A stretch of 64,000 nt of DNA from CAVYGN01 sp963796325 (lineage in GTDB: Bacteria; Spirochaetota; Brevinematia; Brevinematales; JAOACQ01), in contig CAWCLF010000001.1 in the NCBI GenBank assembly GCA_963796325.1, positions 62,001-126,000 of the forward strand, written 5' to 3'. How positions within the stretch are numbered: position 1 is the first letter of the stretch; each line of letters opens with the position of its first letter. The notes beneath the pieces are model-generated. The model had not been told where the DNA came from and did no database searches. It was given only the letters and a program-made list of their open reading frames with translations. Both the position numbers and the translations under genes were made by a program. Below are positions 1-8,377 of the stretch, one piece after another.

Positions 1-187
1 AGCCGAAACCGGTATTTAAGGAAACATTCGTCGAAGGGCTCGCGTTGGTCAGCACGGCCGGCTGCGAACCGGCCGGTTTTGGATTATATATGGTTTTATT
101 TTTAGGCATAAAATAAAAAGAAGCGATCATCAGCCCGATGGACAATAGGAAGACGATCATCATCCTTCTTTCATAACCAGTATTCAT
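1..187 (-). CDS. yidC: Probable membrane protein insertase YidC, N-terminal fragment
   Basis: The frame opens at an ATG at 187, with GAGG about seven bases upstream, and runs off the window edge, so only 62 residues are visible. They show a short charged N-terminus (MNTGYERR), one hydrophobic segment at about residues 9-28, then a Pro/Ala/Ser/Thr/Asn-rich stretch. This is how Gram-negative YidC proteins begin: one membrane segment, a flexible linker, then a periplasmic domain. YidC inserts membrane proteins with the SecDF-YajC complex, whose genes lie head to head with it here. The conserved YidC core is outside the window, so another single-span membrane protein is possible. Confidence 0.42.
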   Translation of the reverse strand, partial: MNTGYERRMMIVFLLSIGLMIASFYFMPKNKTIYNPKPAGSQPAVLTNASPSTNVSLNTGFG

Positions 188-262
188 AAGGTACCTCATT
201 AATAAAATTCATGTAAAATTATAAAATGCATATCATAAAATATCAAATGCTGCAACAGTATT

Positions 263-340
263 CTGTCGACAGCCGGCAGTCGGCAGTTTATGTACAATGA
301 CAGGACTGATGACTGTAGACTGCCGACTGTCGACTGCAGT
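263..340. repeat. Intergenic dispersed repeat, CAGTCGGCAGT family, copy 1
   Basis: This is an imperfect inverted repeat built from permutations of CAGTC, GGCAG and GTCGAC. It contains CAGTCGGCAGT at 277-287, TGATGACTGT near 307-316 and CTGTCGACTG near 327-336. The same elements recur in the same order and orientation at 43626-43700. It sits just upstream of the yajC promoter, in a non-coding gap. Confidence 0.6.
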
Positions 341-344
341 ATTT

Positions 345-373
345 TTGACGATTTTTAATTTATAACTTATAAT
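345..373 (+). promoter_or_regulatory. Sigma-70-type promoter for yajC-secD-secF
   Basis: TTGACG (345-350) and TATAAT (368-373) are separated by exactly 17 bases. Transcription would begin about 40 bases before the yajC ATG. This is one of the strongest promoter matches in the window. Confidence 0.7.
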
Positions 374-420
374 ATTTTCCAAATTTGTTTTATCAATAGA
401 CTCTTATTAAGGAGGACTCT

Positions 421-753
421 ATGTTTAATTTAGGACTTTTATTCGCCCAGTCGGCTTCGGCCGAGACCGGCCAGCCCGCGGCTGCAGGGCCTTTCGGCGG
501 AATGTCCTCAATACTTCTGATCGTTGGAATGTTCGTAATAATATACCTGGTACTGTTCCTTCCCGAGAGAAACAGGCAAAAAAAACTGAAGCAGCAGATA
601 AGCCAGATGAAACCCGGCGACAGGGTTCTGACAAACAGCGGTATTTACGGCACTATCGATTTCATTTCAGAGAAATCGGTCTATCTAAAAAGTCTCGATG
701 CCAAGCTTGAAGTCGCCAAGGAATCCATCGCCGCAATAATCAAGAACCAGTAA
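421..753 (+). CDS. yajC: Preprotein translocase subunit YajC
   Basis: YajC is a small inner-membrane partner of SecDF in protein export. The 110-residue product has one strong membrane segment at about residues 28-48. This is followed by the basic stretch RNRQKKLKQQ and the family's 'MKPGDRVLTNSGIYGTI' region, which forms a small cytoplasmic beta domain. Length and architecture are normal. The start is well supported by AAGGAGGA seven bases before the ATG. It is the first gene of a yajC-secD-secF operon (33 bases to secD) driven by the promoter at 345-373. Confidence 0.93.
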   Translation: MFNLGLLFAQSASAETGQPAAAGPFGGMSSILLIVGMFVIIYLVLFLPERNRQKKLKQQISQMKPGDRVLTNSGIYGTIDFISEKSVYLKSLDAKLEVAKESIAAIIKNQ

Positions 754-786
754 TACATCCGGTTTGTTCCTATTGGAGGTCTTCCC

Positions 787-2334
787 ATGAGTAAATTATC
801 CCGTTTTATAATCCTGCTTATAACGGTGGGAGTATCGTTTCTCTTTTTGTCCCCTACGGTTCAATGGTACTTCATTTTACCCCAAAAAGATAAAGACCTT
901 CTGAAGCTGTCTCAGGATCAGCTTGACATACAAAATACGGAAGTAAAAAAAAGGACCACGGAAGTCAAAAATATCCGTAAAGGGGCTTTAAGCCTGGGCC
1001 TTGACCTCCAGGGAGGCGCCAATCTGACTTTACAGATCAACGATGAAAGCCTCACCAACCTCCTGATGGAAAAAAACGATTTCGATTCCAATAAAGTAAA
1101 CGCCGATTTTAAATCGGAATATGCTACCGCCTCCGAAAGGGCCCTTGAAGTGCTGAAAAACAGGATGGACCAGTTCGGCGTAGCCGAGCCGGTAATAAGG
1201 AAAACATTCGAGGGCCGCATTTCCGTCGAATTGCCGGGATTAAGCAACCCTCAGCAGATAATGGAAGCGCTGAGCAAAGCGGGGAGGCTCGAATTCAAGC
1301 TTGTAGATGAAAAATCCATGCGCGCTCTCCAGGCCCTGAGAGTACCTCTTACTTCGAGGGAAGGCTGGGTGTTATCCAGGCAGAACGTACCGACTAATTT
1401 CCAGCTGTCTCCTGAATCCGAATGGGCGTCATGCTGGAAAAACGATGAATTCGGAATGCCTAAACTCAGGGGATGGCTCGTTTTATTCAAAAAAGTCGAG
1501 CTTGACGGCACTATGATAAAGAAAGCCAGGGCTGACCACGATCAATTCGGCGGCAACATCATCGATTTCGAATTAACCCCGGAAGGCGCCGATATTTTCG
1601 ACGAGCTTACCGCTCAAAATGTCCATACCAGGCTCGCCGTAGTTCTCGACGATAAAGTTAAGAGCGACCCGGTCATTAATAATGAAATCCCCGGCGGAAG
1701 AGGCATGATATCGGGCGATTTTACTCCTGAAGAAGCTGTTTACCTGCAGAATGTTTTAAACGCCGGCTCCCTTCCGGTCAAGCTTGATGTCGTGCAGCAG
1801 AGAGTCATAGGTTCCTCGCTGGGAGAGGATTCGATTAACGATACTATTTCCGCGTCTTTGATAGGTGCTTCTTTTGTCATACTGTTTATGATCGTTTATT
1901 ACAGGGTATCGGGAATGTTCGCGATCATTACCCTCCTATTCGACCTTATTTATCTTCTTGCGCTTGAGGCCGCAGTCCCGGGTGCGACTATAACTCTTTC
2001 AAGCTTAGCCGGTATTGCACTGACTGTCGGCATTGCCGTTGACGCTAACGTGATTATATATGAAAGAATGCGAGAGGAACTCAGGAGATCCAGGAGCTAC
2101 CGCCATGCGCTTCAAAACGGATTCCTCCATGCCAGGCCGACGATCCTCGATTCGAATATCACAACGCTGATAACAGCTATTGCCCTATACGCTTTCGGAA
2201 CCGGTTCGATCAAGGGTTTCGGATTGACTCTTTCTATAGGAATCCTGGCCAATATATTCGCATCGCTGTTTATTACGCGTTTAATATACGACTGGGTATT
2301 AGATACTTTCAAAGTCCAAAAAATCAGCGTCTGA
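787..2334 (+). CDS. secD: Protein translocase subunit SecD
   Basis: SecD is an RND-type membrane protein that uses the proton gradient to pull exported proteins through SecYEG. The 515-residue product has an N-terminal membrane segment (about 7-27) and the conserved GLDLQGG motif at 71-77. A periplasmic P1 domain follows, and then a C-terminal block of five membrane segments from about residue 355. That block contains GIAVDANVIIYERMREE, whose Asp is part of the proton path. GGAGG precedes the ATG. secF follows after 10 bases, so the two are probably translated together. Confidence 0.95.
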   Translation: MSKLSRFIILLITVGVSFLFLSPTVQWYFILPQKDKDLLKLSQDQLDIQNTEVKKRTTEVKNIRKGALSLGLDLQGGANLTLQINDESLTNLLMEKNDFDSNKVNADFKSEYATASERALEVLKNRMDQFGVAEPVIRKTFEGRISVELPGLSNPQQIMEALSKAGRLEFKLVDEKSMRALQALRVPLTSREGWVLSRQNVPTNFQLSPESEWASCWKNDEFGMPKLRGWLVLFKKVELDGTMIKKARADHDQFGGNIIDFELTPEGADIFDELTAQNVHTRLAVVLDDKVKSDPVINNEIPGGRGMISGDFTPEEAVYLQNVLNAGSLPVKLDVVQQRVIGSSLGEDSINDTISASLIGASFVILFMIVYYRVSGMFAIITLLFDLIYLLALEAAVPGATITLSSLAGIALTVGIAVDANVIIYERMREELRRSRSYRHALQNGFLHARPTILDSNITTLITAIALYAFGTGSIKGFGLTLSIGILANIFASLFITRLIYDWVLDTFKVQKISV

Positions 2335-2344
2335 GGAGAGTGCA

Positions 2345-3364
2345 ATGAATCTTAACGATAAAGAATCAGCCGAAAAGCCCGGCGAAGGGCACCAGACACG
2401 AATATTCGGAATCAATATTCAAAAGATCATTCCTTTTATTTCAATGAGATGGTTTACGTTATTCGGTATTTCCGCAATAGTGATCGTTACAGGGGTTACC
2501 ATGTTCATACTGAAGGGAGGGTTCGAACTTGGAATCGACTTCAAGGGCGGTATCAAGGCTGAAGTCCAGATATCCAGGAAGGACGTCGCCATTAAGGATG
2601 TCAGGAAAGTTTTTTTAGACGCGAAAATGGAAGCGGATGTCAGTACGGTTGGGAAATCTTCCGATAACCAGTATATGATAACCCTGCCTATTCTTTCCAA
2701 TGAAAGTTCCGGCAGCGAAGTAGGCCTTATCAGCGATATTCTCGGTAAGAATTTCGGCGCTGAAAATGTAAGCGTTAAAAGCTCTGAAAAGGTGGACGCC
2801 AGGATGGGACTCGATTTCGGCATCAAGGCTTTTTACCTTATAATAATTTCGGCAGGACTTATACTCTTTTACCTGATATTCCGTTTCGATATTTTTTACG
2901 GCGCAGGGGCTATCGGCGCTTTGTTCCATGATGTACTTTTCATGCTGTCCTGCACTCTGATCTTAAACATACCTATAGACCTTACGATTATAGCGGCAAT
3001 CCTGACAATAATCGGCTACTCGACTAACGACACGATCGTCGTTTTCGACAGGATAAGGGAAATTCATTCGCTTAACAAGGACGGAGATTATGAGAATATT
3101 ATCGACAGAAGCATCACCCAGACGCTCTCCAGGACGATAATAACGTCCCTGACCGTATTTTTCATCGTTTTCTCTCTTTTTGTATGGGGAGGAGTCGTTC
3201 TGAAAAGTTTCTCGCTTTTGCTGATGATCGGAGTGGTAGACGGCACTTATTCATCCATCTTTATAGCCGCTCCGATAACATATATGCTCAGGAATGCTTT
3301 TGACAGGAATTTAAAGGGTTCCATTGCAAACCGCAAAAAAACCCTGACTGCGATTAAATCTTGA
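2345..3364 (+). CDS. secF: Protein translocase subunit SecF
   Basis: SecF pairs with SecD to form the proton-driven export motor. The 339-residue product has a cytoplasmic N-terminal extension of about 35 residues and a first membrane segment. Next come the ELGIDFKGG motif, a small periplasmic domain, and five membrane segments that include GYSTNDTIVVFDRIRE. The start has GAGGAG upstream. The stop codon overlaps the -35 box of the tRNA-Lys promoter. Confidence 0.95.
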   Translation: MNLNDKESAEKPGEGHQTRIFGINIQKIIPFISMRWFTLFGISAIVIVTGVTMFILKGGFELGIDFKGGIKAEVQISRKDVAIKDVRKVFLDAKMEADVSTVGKSSDNQYMITLPILSNESSGSEVGLISDILGKNFGAENVSVKSSEKVDARMGLDFGIKAFYLIIISAGLILFYLIFRFDIFYGAGAIGALFHDVLFMLSCTLILNIPIDLTIIAAILTIIGYSTNDTIVVFDRIREIHSLNKDGDYENIIDRSITQTLSRTIITSLTVFFIVFSLFVWGGVVLKSFSLLLMIGVVDGTYSSIFIAAPITYMLRNAFDRNLKGSIANRKKTLTAIKS

Positions 3365-3389
3365 CGCTGCAAAGCGCATTAGTTATAAT
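3361..3389 (+). promoter_or_regulatory. Sigma-70-type promoter for tRNA-Lys
   Basis: TTGACG (3361-3366) and TATAAT (3384-3389) have 17-base spacing, ending 32 bases before the tRNA. The -35 box lies inside the secF stop region, so the tRNA has its own promoter within the secF 3' end. Confidence 0.65.
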
Positions 3390-3421
3390 GTTTTCCCCCA
3401 TGAAATACGAAAAGACAATTT

Positions 3422-3494
3422 GGGCCGCTAGCTCAGCTGGTAGAGCATCACACTTTTAATGTGAGGGCCCTGGGTTCGACCCCCAGGCGGCTCA
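3422..3494 (+). tRNA. tRNA-Lys (anticodon TTT)
   Basis: This is a full cloverleaf. The acceptor arms GGGCCGC and GCGGCTC pair with one G-U. The D arm is GCTC...GAGC. The anticodon stem TCACA/TGTGA encloses the loop CTTTTAA, giving anticodon TTT. The T arm is CTGGG-TTCGACC-CCCAG and the discriminator is A. CCA is not encoded. Confidence 0.97.
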
Positions 3495-3500
3495 AATTTA

Positions 3501-4424
3501 CTAATTCATCGTATAAATAAAATTTTCAAGTTCAAAAAATGAAAAATCATCCTTCATTGTCTTCGCGGTCAGTTCAAGTTTCATGCAAAGCGAAAATATC
3601 CTGCCTGCAAATTTCAGATCGCTCTTTCCGGAATATCCCTTCATTATTTTCATTTCATATTGTTTCATCTTTGACGCTCCGGCTGTTCCGGATTTATTTA
3701 GCGACAGGTATGTCCATAGATTTTTAGCGCTTCTCATGATCATATATATTATGTGTGTAACAGGTTCATCGGCCCTCCTGAGGTCGGAAAGCGCCGTTAT
3801 GCTTTTTTTGACATCTTTCAGGAAAATTCCATCCAGTAGATCGAAAATATTCATATTGGCGGCCCGCGACAGCAGCGCCCTGGCATCCTCTATCCCGGCT
3901 GTTTTATCCTTCTGCACATAATATATCAGGCTTTGAATCATATTTTCCGTTTCCCATTCGTCATCATTGGCAAGGGAAAGTATAAAATCGGGCAGGTCCC
4001 TGTCGTATTTTATTCCATTGGCGTCCAGTTCATTGATTATGAATCTTGAAAGATCGCCGGAATACATTTTCCTGCACCGTATTATTTCACCTGTCTTAAG
4101 GATTTTTTCCTCAATTCCGGCAGGAAGCTCTTCGGTAAGAACGATGAGAGATAAATCGGTATTCACATGATCGGCATAACCGTCAAGAGCCTCTTCGAAT
4201 CTTTTTTTTTCCCTGTCTTTCAGGGAATCGACATTTTTGACAATAATAGTCCTGCTGATGCTGAAAAGGGAATCCTGAAGGCATTCTGAAAAAATGGTCC
4301 CTGTATCGGTTTCTACAGCATAATAAACGGATATGTTTTTTTTATCGACGCTCTCCGTAAGCCTTTGAAGGGCGGATTTTTTTTGTAGTCCGTCATACCC
4401 TGCCAGGATTGTAACCGTTTTCAT
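3501..4424 (-). CDS. holA: DNA polymerase III subunit delta
   Basis: HolA is the clamp-loader subunit that opens the beta sliding clamp. The 307-residue product begins with a strand and glycine loop (VTILAGYDGLQKKSAL), as in the AAA+-like first domain of delta, which does not bind ATP. Later it has the helical middle domain (FDLLDGIFLKDVKKSITAL) and the C-terminal collar helices typical of the family. Length is slightly below the usual 330-340 residues. Overall similarity is weak, as is normal for HolA. It lies 14 bases downstream of ilvN on the same strand and may be carried by readthrough from the ilv operon. Confidence 0.82.
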   Translation of the reverse strand: MKTVTILAGYDGLQKKSALQRLTESVDKKNISVYYAVETDTGTIFSECLQDSLFSISRTIIVKNVDSLKDREKKRFEEALDGYADHVNTDLSLIVLTEELPAGIEEKILKTGEIIRCRKMYSGDLSRFIINELDANGIKYDRDLPDFILSLANDDEWETENMIQSLIYYVQKDKTAGIEDARALLSRAANMNIFDLLDGIFLKDVKKSITALSDLRRADEPVTHIIYMIMRSAKNLWTYLSLNKSGTAGASKMKQYEMKIMKGYSGKSDLKFAGRIFSLCMKLELTAKTMKDDFSFFELENFIYTMN

Positions 4425-4438
4425 CCGCTATTTTACCC

Positions 4439-4915
4439 CTAACCCCTTAAAAGTGCGACCTTTCCTGTCCTGGCCATTTCCTTTATACTGTATTCTTTGA
4501 GAAGACCGATCACTGCATCGATCTTTTTCGAATCTCCGGTTATTTCGATCGTGATATTGTCAATCGATATATCGACGATCCTTCCCTTGAACACGTCCGC
4601 AATCTCGATTATTTCCCTTCTTTTCGAAGAGTCGACCATGACTTTTATCATTGCCAGCTCTCTTGAAACATGGTCCTGTTCCGTGAGGTCCTTGACTTTA
4701 ATAATATCGATGAGCTTATTCAATTGTTTTTTAACCTGGTCGATTACGCGCTCGTCGCCGTCAACAACAATAGTCATGACGGAAACGGTGGGATCCTCGG
4801 TTTCCGCCACAGCAAGGCTCGATATATTATACCCCCTGGCGGAAAACAGCCCCGACACCCTGGCCAATACGCCGAAATGATTTTCAACAAGCACGGAAAG
4901 AGTGTACTTGATCAT
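4439..4915 (-). CDS. ilvN: Acetolactate synthase, small regulatory subunit
   Basis: This is the regulatory subunit of acetohydroxyacid synthase, which confers valine feedback inhibition on IlvB. The 158-residue product has an N-terminal ACT domain (about 3-75) with the family signature NHFGVLARVSGLFSARGYNI, and a second ACT-like half with the DSSKRREI region. Length is typical of the 155-165 residue IlvN/IlvH form. Its ATG overlaps the ilvB stop codon by four bases, so the subunits are translationally coupled and probably made in equal amounts. Confidence 0.94.
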   Translation of the reverse strand: MIKYTLSVLVENHFGVLARVSGLFSARGYNISSLAVAETEDPTVSVMTIVVDGDERVIDQVKKQLNKLIDIIKVKDLTEQDHVSRELAMIKVMVDSSKRREIIEIADVFKGRIVDISIDNITIEITGDSKKIDAVIGLLKEYSIKEMARTGKVALLRG

Positions 4916-6624
4916 GCCAATCCTCCGATCATCTGAGTAAGGCTTGCACCGGGCGGAACCATAGGAAATACATTTTCAGTTTTGCTGATTATAACGTCGA
5001 GCAAAGCCGGGCCGTCAAACGAGAGCATCTCTTTGAGCGCTCCTTCCAATTCTTCAGGTTTGGAAACTCTCCTGCCCCAAAATCCGTATGAATCGGCAAT
5101 TTTAACAAAATCAGGGTAGTATTCCCCCATGGATACGTTGTCTTTATGTTTTTCAAGCAGCACAGCGGAATAGCGCTTGTTATAGAACAATTCCTGCCAC
5201 TGTCTTACCATTCCCAGGTATGAATTGTCCATTATAACAATTTTGATATTGATATCGTTGCTTTTTGCCGTCGCCAGTTCCTGGATATTCATCTGGATGG
5301 AACCGTCGCCGGCAATATCGATAACCGTCATATCGGGCTTTCCTACTTTCGCGCCGATAGCGGCAGGGAGCCCGTAACCCATCGTGCCGAGCCCTCCTGA
5401 AGATAAAAAGAACCTCGGGTGAAGAAATGAATAATACTGGGCGGTCCACATCTGGTGCTGGCCGACTTCCGTAGCAATGATCGCATTACCCTTTGTCAGT
5501 TCGCTGATTTTCTGAATAACAAGCTGGGGTTTGATGATTTCATCGCTTTGCTGATATGTAAGCGGGTTTGACTTTTTCCATTCCCCGATCTGTTTGATCC
5601 ATGCCTCTATCTTTAAAGGTTTGGCTTCCTTGATAAGCTCTTTAAGCACTTCCCTCGCATCCCCTACGATCGGCACATCCACGCTGACCGTTTTACTTAT
5701 GGATGTCGGATCTATATCGATATGAATGATCCCGGCCCCCGGCGCAAATTCATCGATCCTGCCCGTAACACGGTCATCGAACCTTGCTCCGATCGCCAGG
5801 ATCAGGTCTGAATGATGAACGGCATAATTTGCATAAACGGTCCCATGCATTCCAAGCATGCCGAGGTATAGCGGGTCGCCGGTTTCGGCAGGATATGCAC
5901 CCAGGCCCATAAGGGTGCTTGTGCATGGCATGCCGGTAAGCCTGGCAAAATCGACAAGCTCCTTTGAAGCATTGCTCAGGATTACGCCGCCTCCATAATA
6001 GATAAGCGGCCTTTCCGAAGCTTCAATCAAGCCCAGGGCCTTTTTTATCTGCCCTTTATGAACCTTGATATTGGGATTATAACTCCGCAGCGTAACTTTA
6101 TCCGGAAATGCAAATTCAGTTTTACCTGTAAAAACATCTTTGGGTATATCGATAAGGACCGGGCCCGGCCTTCCCGTTGATGCTATGTAAAAGGCATCTT
6201 TGACAACTCCCGCAAGTTCTTTTACATCTCTTACCAGGTAATTGTGCTTGGTTATAGGCCTTGTAATGCCTGTTATGTCGGCTTCCTGGAAGGCATCGCT
6301 GCCGATCATGGAGTTTACGACCTGACCGGTAATGGCTATCATGGGAATCGAATCCATATAAGCCGTTGCTATGCCCGTTACCAGGTTCGTAGCGCCCGGT
6401 CCGCTTGTCGCAAGGCATACGCCGACTTTACCCGTCGCCCTCGAATAACCGTCGGCCATGTGAGCCGCGCCCTGTTCATGCCTTACATGTATCAGCTTGA
6501 TTTGATGCTCGTCATATAATTCGTCAAATAGGGGGATCACGACACCTCCCGGATAACCGAATATCGTATCCACGCCCTCCTTTTTCAAGCTTTCTATAAG
6601 AATCTTAGCGCCGTTCATGACCAC
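4912..6624 (-). CDS. ilvB: Acetolactate synthase, large catalytic subunit
   Basis: This thiamine-diphosphate enzyme makes acetolactate or acetohydroxybutyrate, the first committed step of valine, leucine and isoleucine synthesis. The 570-residue product has all three domains. The TPP-activating Glu is in VRHEQGAAHMADGYSRATG (near residue 50), and the Mg/TPP motif GDGSIQMNIQEL is in the C-terminal domain. Two starts are possible. A GTG at 6624 lies six bases from a perfect AGGAGG, and an ATG at 6618 lies twelve bases away; I favour the GTG. It is followed by ilvN with a four-base overlap. Confidence 0.95.
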   Translation of the reverse strand: MVMNGAKILIESLKKEGVDTIFGYPGGVVIPLFDELYDEHQIKLIHVRHEQGAAHMADGYSRATGKVGVCLATSGPGATNLVTGIATAYMDSIPMIAITGQVVNSMIGSDAFQEADITGITRPITKHNYLVRDVKELAGVVKDAFYIASTGRPGPVLIDIPKDVFTGKTEFAFPDKVTLRSYNPNIKVHKGQIKKALGLIEASERPLIYYGGGVILSNASKELVDFARLTGMPCTSTLMGLGAYPAETGDPLYLGMLGMHGTVYANYAVHHSDLILAIGARFDDRVTGRIDEFAPGAGIIHIDIDPTSISKTVSVDVPIVGDAREVLKELIKEAKPLKIEAWIKQIGEWKKSNPLTYQQSDEIIKPQLVIQKISELTKGNAIIATEVGQHQMWTAQYYSFLHPRFFLSSGGLGTMGYGLPAAIGAKVGKPDMTVIDIAGDGSIQMNIQELATAKSNDINIKIVIMDNSYLGMVRQWQELFYNKRYSAVLLEKHKDNVSMGEYYPDFVKIADSYGFWGRRVSKPEELEGALKEMLSFDGPALLDVIISKTENVFPMVPPGASLTQMIGGLA

Positions 6625-6654
6625 TTCAGGCCTCCTGAAATTAATACGAATAAT

Positions 6655-6684
6655 ATATTAATGGAAATACATGACCTGTGTCAA
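6655..6684 (-). promoter_or_regulatory. Sigma-70-type promoter for ilvB-ilvN
   Basis: On the minus strand a perfect TTGACA (6684-6679) is followed after 18 bases by TAATAT (6660-6655). There is no room for a leader-peptide attenuator or T-box between it and ilvB (about 30 bases), so regulation is probably at enzyme level through IlvN. Confidence 0.55.
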
Positions 6685-6715
6685 TTTTATGCGGATACAT
6701 GGTTTCGACTTAAAT

Positions 6716-8278
6716 TCAGAGAGTCGAATAATAATAATAGATAAGCTGTCCTACTGAAATGCTGCTGTCATCAATAGGAATCTTTCCCGGCACGAATATA
6801 CGGTAACCCCTTTTATCCAATTCGTTGTAAACAATCGAAAGGATATGTGCGTGTTTAAAATATTCACCCGACAGGGAAATCTTTTTTTCATTGTATTTTT
6901 TCGAAATTTTATCGATCAGTTTGGCAGTAGCTATTGCTATGCTTACAATTATATTGCATATAAGTGTTTCCCTGTCCGGCTTTCCAAGGAGATCCTGCAC
7001 AACGCACTTGAACAGTTCGTACGTATCCAGTAAATATTTGCCGTCTTCTTCTATGACAGGAATCTCATAATGATTCGCCGAACATTTATCGATCATCGAC
7101 GTATCCATCATATTTTCAAAATATTCGAAATTATATGTGGACTGCTCATACGAAATTACTTCGCCTAAAGCGGCAATAATATGATGCATGCTCGAAGACA
7201 GGGAATAACTCAAATTACCCTGGTCAATCGCCTTGAATATGTAGCTATAATTCGGATTATCCCTGATATTCTCAATCATAGGCAGTTTGATGCCGGCAAA
7301 ACCTTCCTTGTCGACTTCTTTCAATGCGGCAAGGGCGATCCTCCAGGGTTCGATGTTTGCAATATCCCCTCCCGGCAGGGGAAGAGGTTTCCAGCCGCCG
7401 ACCGTTTCAATATTTCCAATGCTGCCGAAAAGTATTTCACCGCCCCTGATCTGGTCGCTGTCGTCATAACTGATGCTGTCATAAACGATGCCTATGCATT
7501 TGTCCTTGATAAGGCCGTTATCGAAAAGGACATTGGCCATATGTGCGTTGATATGGCTTACATTTTTAACGCTTGGAAATTTCCTGGTATAATCCGAAAT
7601 AATCGAATAATTGTTGTAATCCTTTAAAACAGTTATGTTGTTGAACTTGCCATGTCCCATTATTGAATTTACCATTATATCCATCGCATCAATCTCATAA
7701 AGGTTATCAAGTTCCCCGAAATTAGGCGAAACTGTTATCTGTTCATCCTGCAGATATGATATGGTAAAATCCTTTTCATATCCCAATGAAAGGATCATTT
7801 TCCTGGGTTCTTCCCGCTTGATATAAATTTTATTATAGCAAAAGGGGGAATATGTTACCGGTATCAGCCTTTCCAGAGAATAAATGTAAAATAACGGACA
7901 AAAATCGTCGGGGACCTCTATACAATCCTTTTTTAAAGACATCTCCTCGGACAGGATGATATAATCGAATTTATTATCATTTTGATCGAGCAAAGGGAAA
8001 ACATTTTCTTTGAAAAATTTTTTTATCTCCGGCGCCGCACAGAGACATACATAATAAAATCCGTTGTTTTTCAGAAGTTTAATACCTTCTCCTGTCGGAG
8101 CTGAAAATAAGGCTATATACTGGTTTTTGATTTGATCGGGGTTTATATCGAAATATTTTGTTAATGTTTTTTTATCAAAAAATAATATTACAACCCTTTC
8201 CATGTTCCTTGATTTGGATATATCAATCAAAGCCGTGAATATCCTTCCGGATGAAAATTTAAGAAACAATGGTTTCAT
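6716..8278 (-). CDS. Divergent HypF/Kae1-type carbamoyltransferase-like protein
   Basis: The C-terminal two thirds aligns by eye with the Kae1-like carbamoyltransferase part of HypF. From the ATG at 8278 it has HINAH at 242-246 (the HypF metal-binding HxxxH region), YDSISYDD then RGGE, LPGGD at 301-305 followed by EPWRIALAAL, and near the end LSGEYF and DDSSISVGQ. It has no acylphosphatase domain and no paired CxxC zinc motifs, both normally present at the front of HypF. The first 150 residues may be a decayed YrdC-like domain. I chose 8278 because GAGG lies six bases upstream and a terminator-like hairpin covers the longer GTG start at 8332. No hydrogenase genes are nearby. The function is unknown: it could be an O-carbamoyltransferase for a small molecule, or a relic of HypF. 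Confidence 0.6.
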   Translation of the reverse strand: MKPLFLKFSSGRIFTALIDISKSRNMERVVILFFDKKTLTKYFDINPDQIKNQYIALFSAPTGEGIKLLKNNGFYYVCLCAAPEIKKFFKENVFPLLDQNDNKFDYIILSEEMSLKKDCIEVPDDFCPLFYIYSLERLIPVTYSPFCYNKIYIKREEPRKMILSLGYEKDFTISYLQDEQITVSPNFGELDNLYEIDAMDIMVNSIMGHGKFNNITVLKDYNNYSIISDYTRKFPSVKNVSHINAHMANVLFDNGLIKDKCIGIVYDSISYDDSDQIRGGEILFGSIGNIETVGGWKPLPLPGGDIANIEPWRIALAALKEVDKEGFAGIKLPMIENIRDNPNYSYIFKAIDQGNLSYSLSSSMHHIIAALGEVISYEQSTYNFEYFENMMDTSMIDKCSANHYEIPVIEEDGKYLLDTYELFKCVVQDLLGKPDRETLICNIIVSIAIATAKLIDKISKKYNEKKISLSGEYFKHAHILSIVYNELDKRGYRIFVPGKIPIDDSSISVGQLIYYYYSTL

Positions 8279-8313
8279 TTTATCCTCATAATCTGCCGGG
8301 AAGCATTCATAAT

Positions 8314-8352
8314 AATAGCCCTTAAATGTCACCTAATATTTTAAGGGCTATT
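8314..8352 (-). terminator. Hairpin, probable terminator of the TPR gene
   Basis: Perfect 13-base arms (8314-8326 and 8340-8352) flank a 13-base loop, 25 bases past the stop of the upstream TPR gene. On the minus strand only a weak TTATTATTATG tract follows; on the plus strand a better T-rich run follows. It could act as a terminator or as a translation-hindering hairpin if the GTG at 8332 were used. Confidence 0.5.
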
Positions 8353-8377
8353 TATTTTTAATCAAGCTTTGGGCCGT

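Noticed and set aside
6625..6715. Possible attenuator or T-box before ilvB
   Set aside because: The leader after the promoter is only about 30 bases and has no leader peptide or stem structure.
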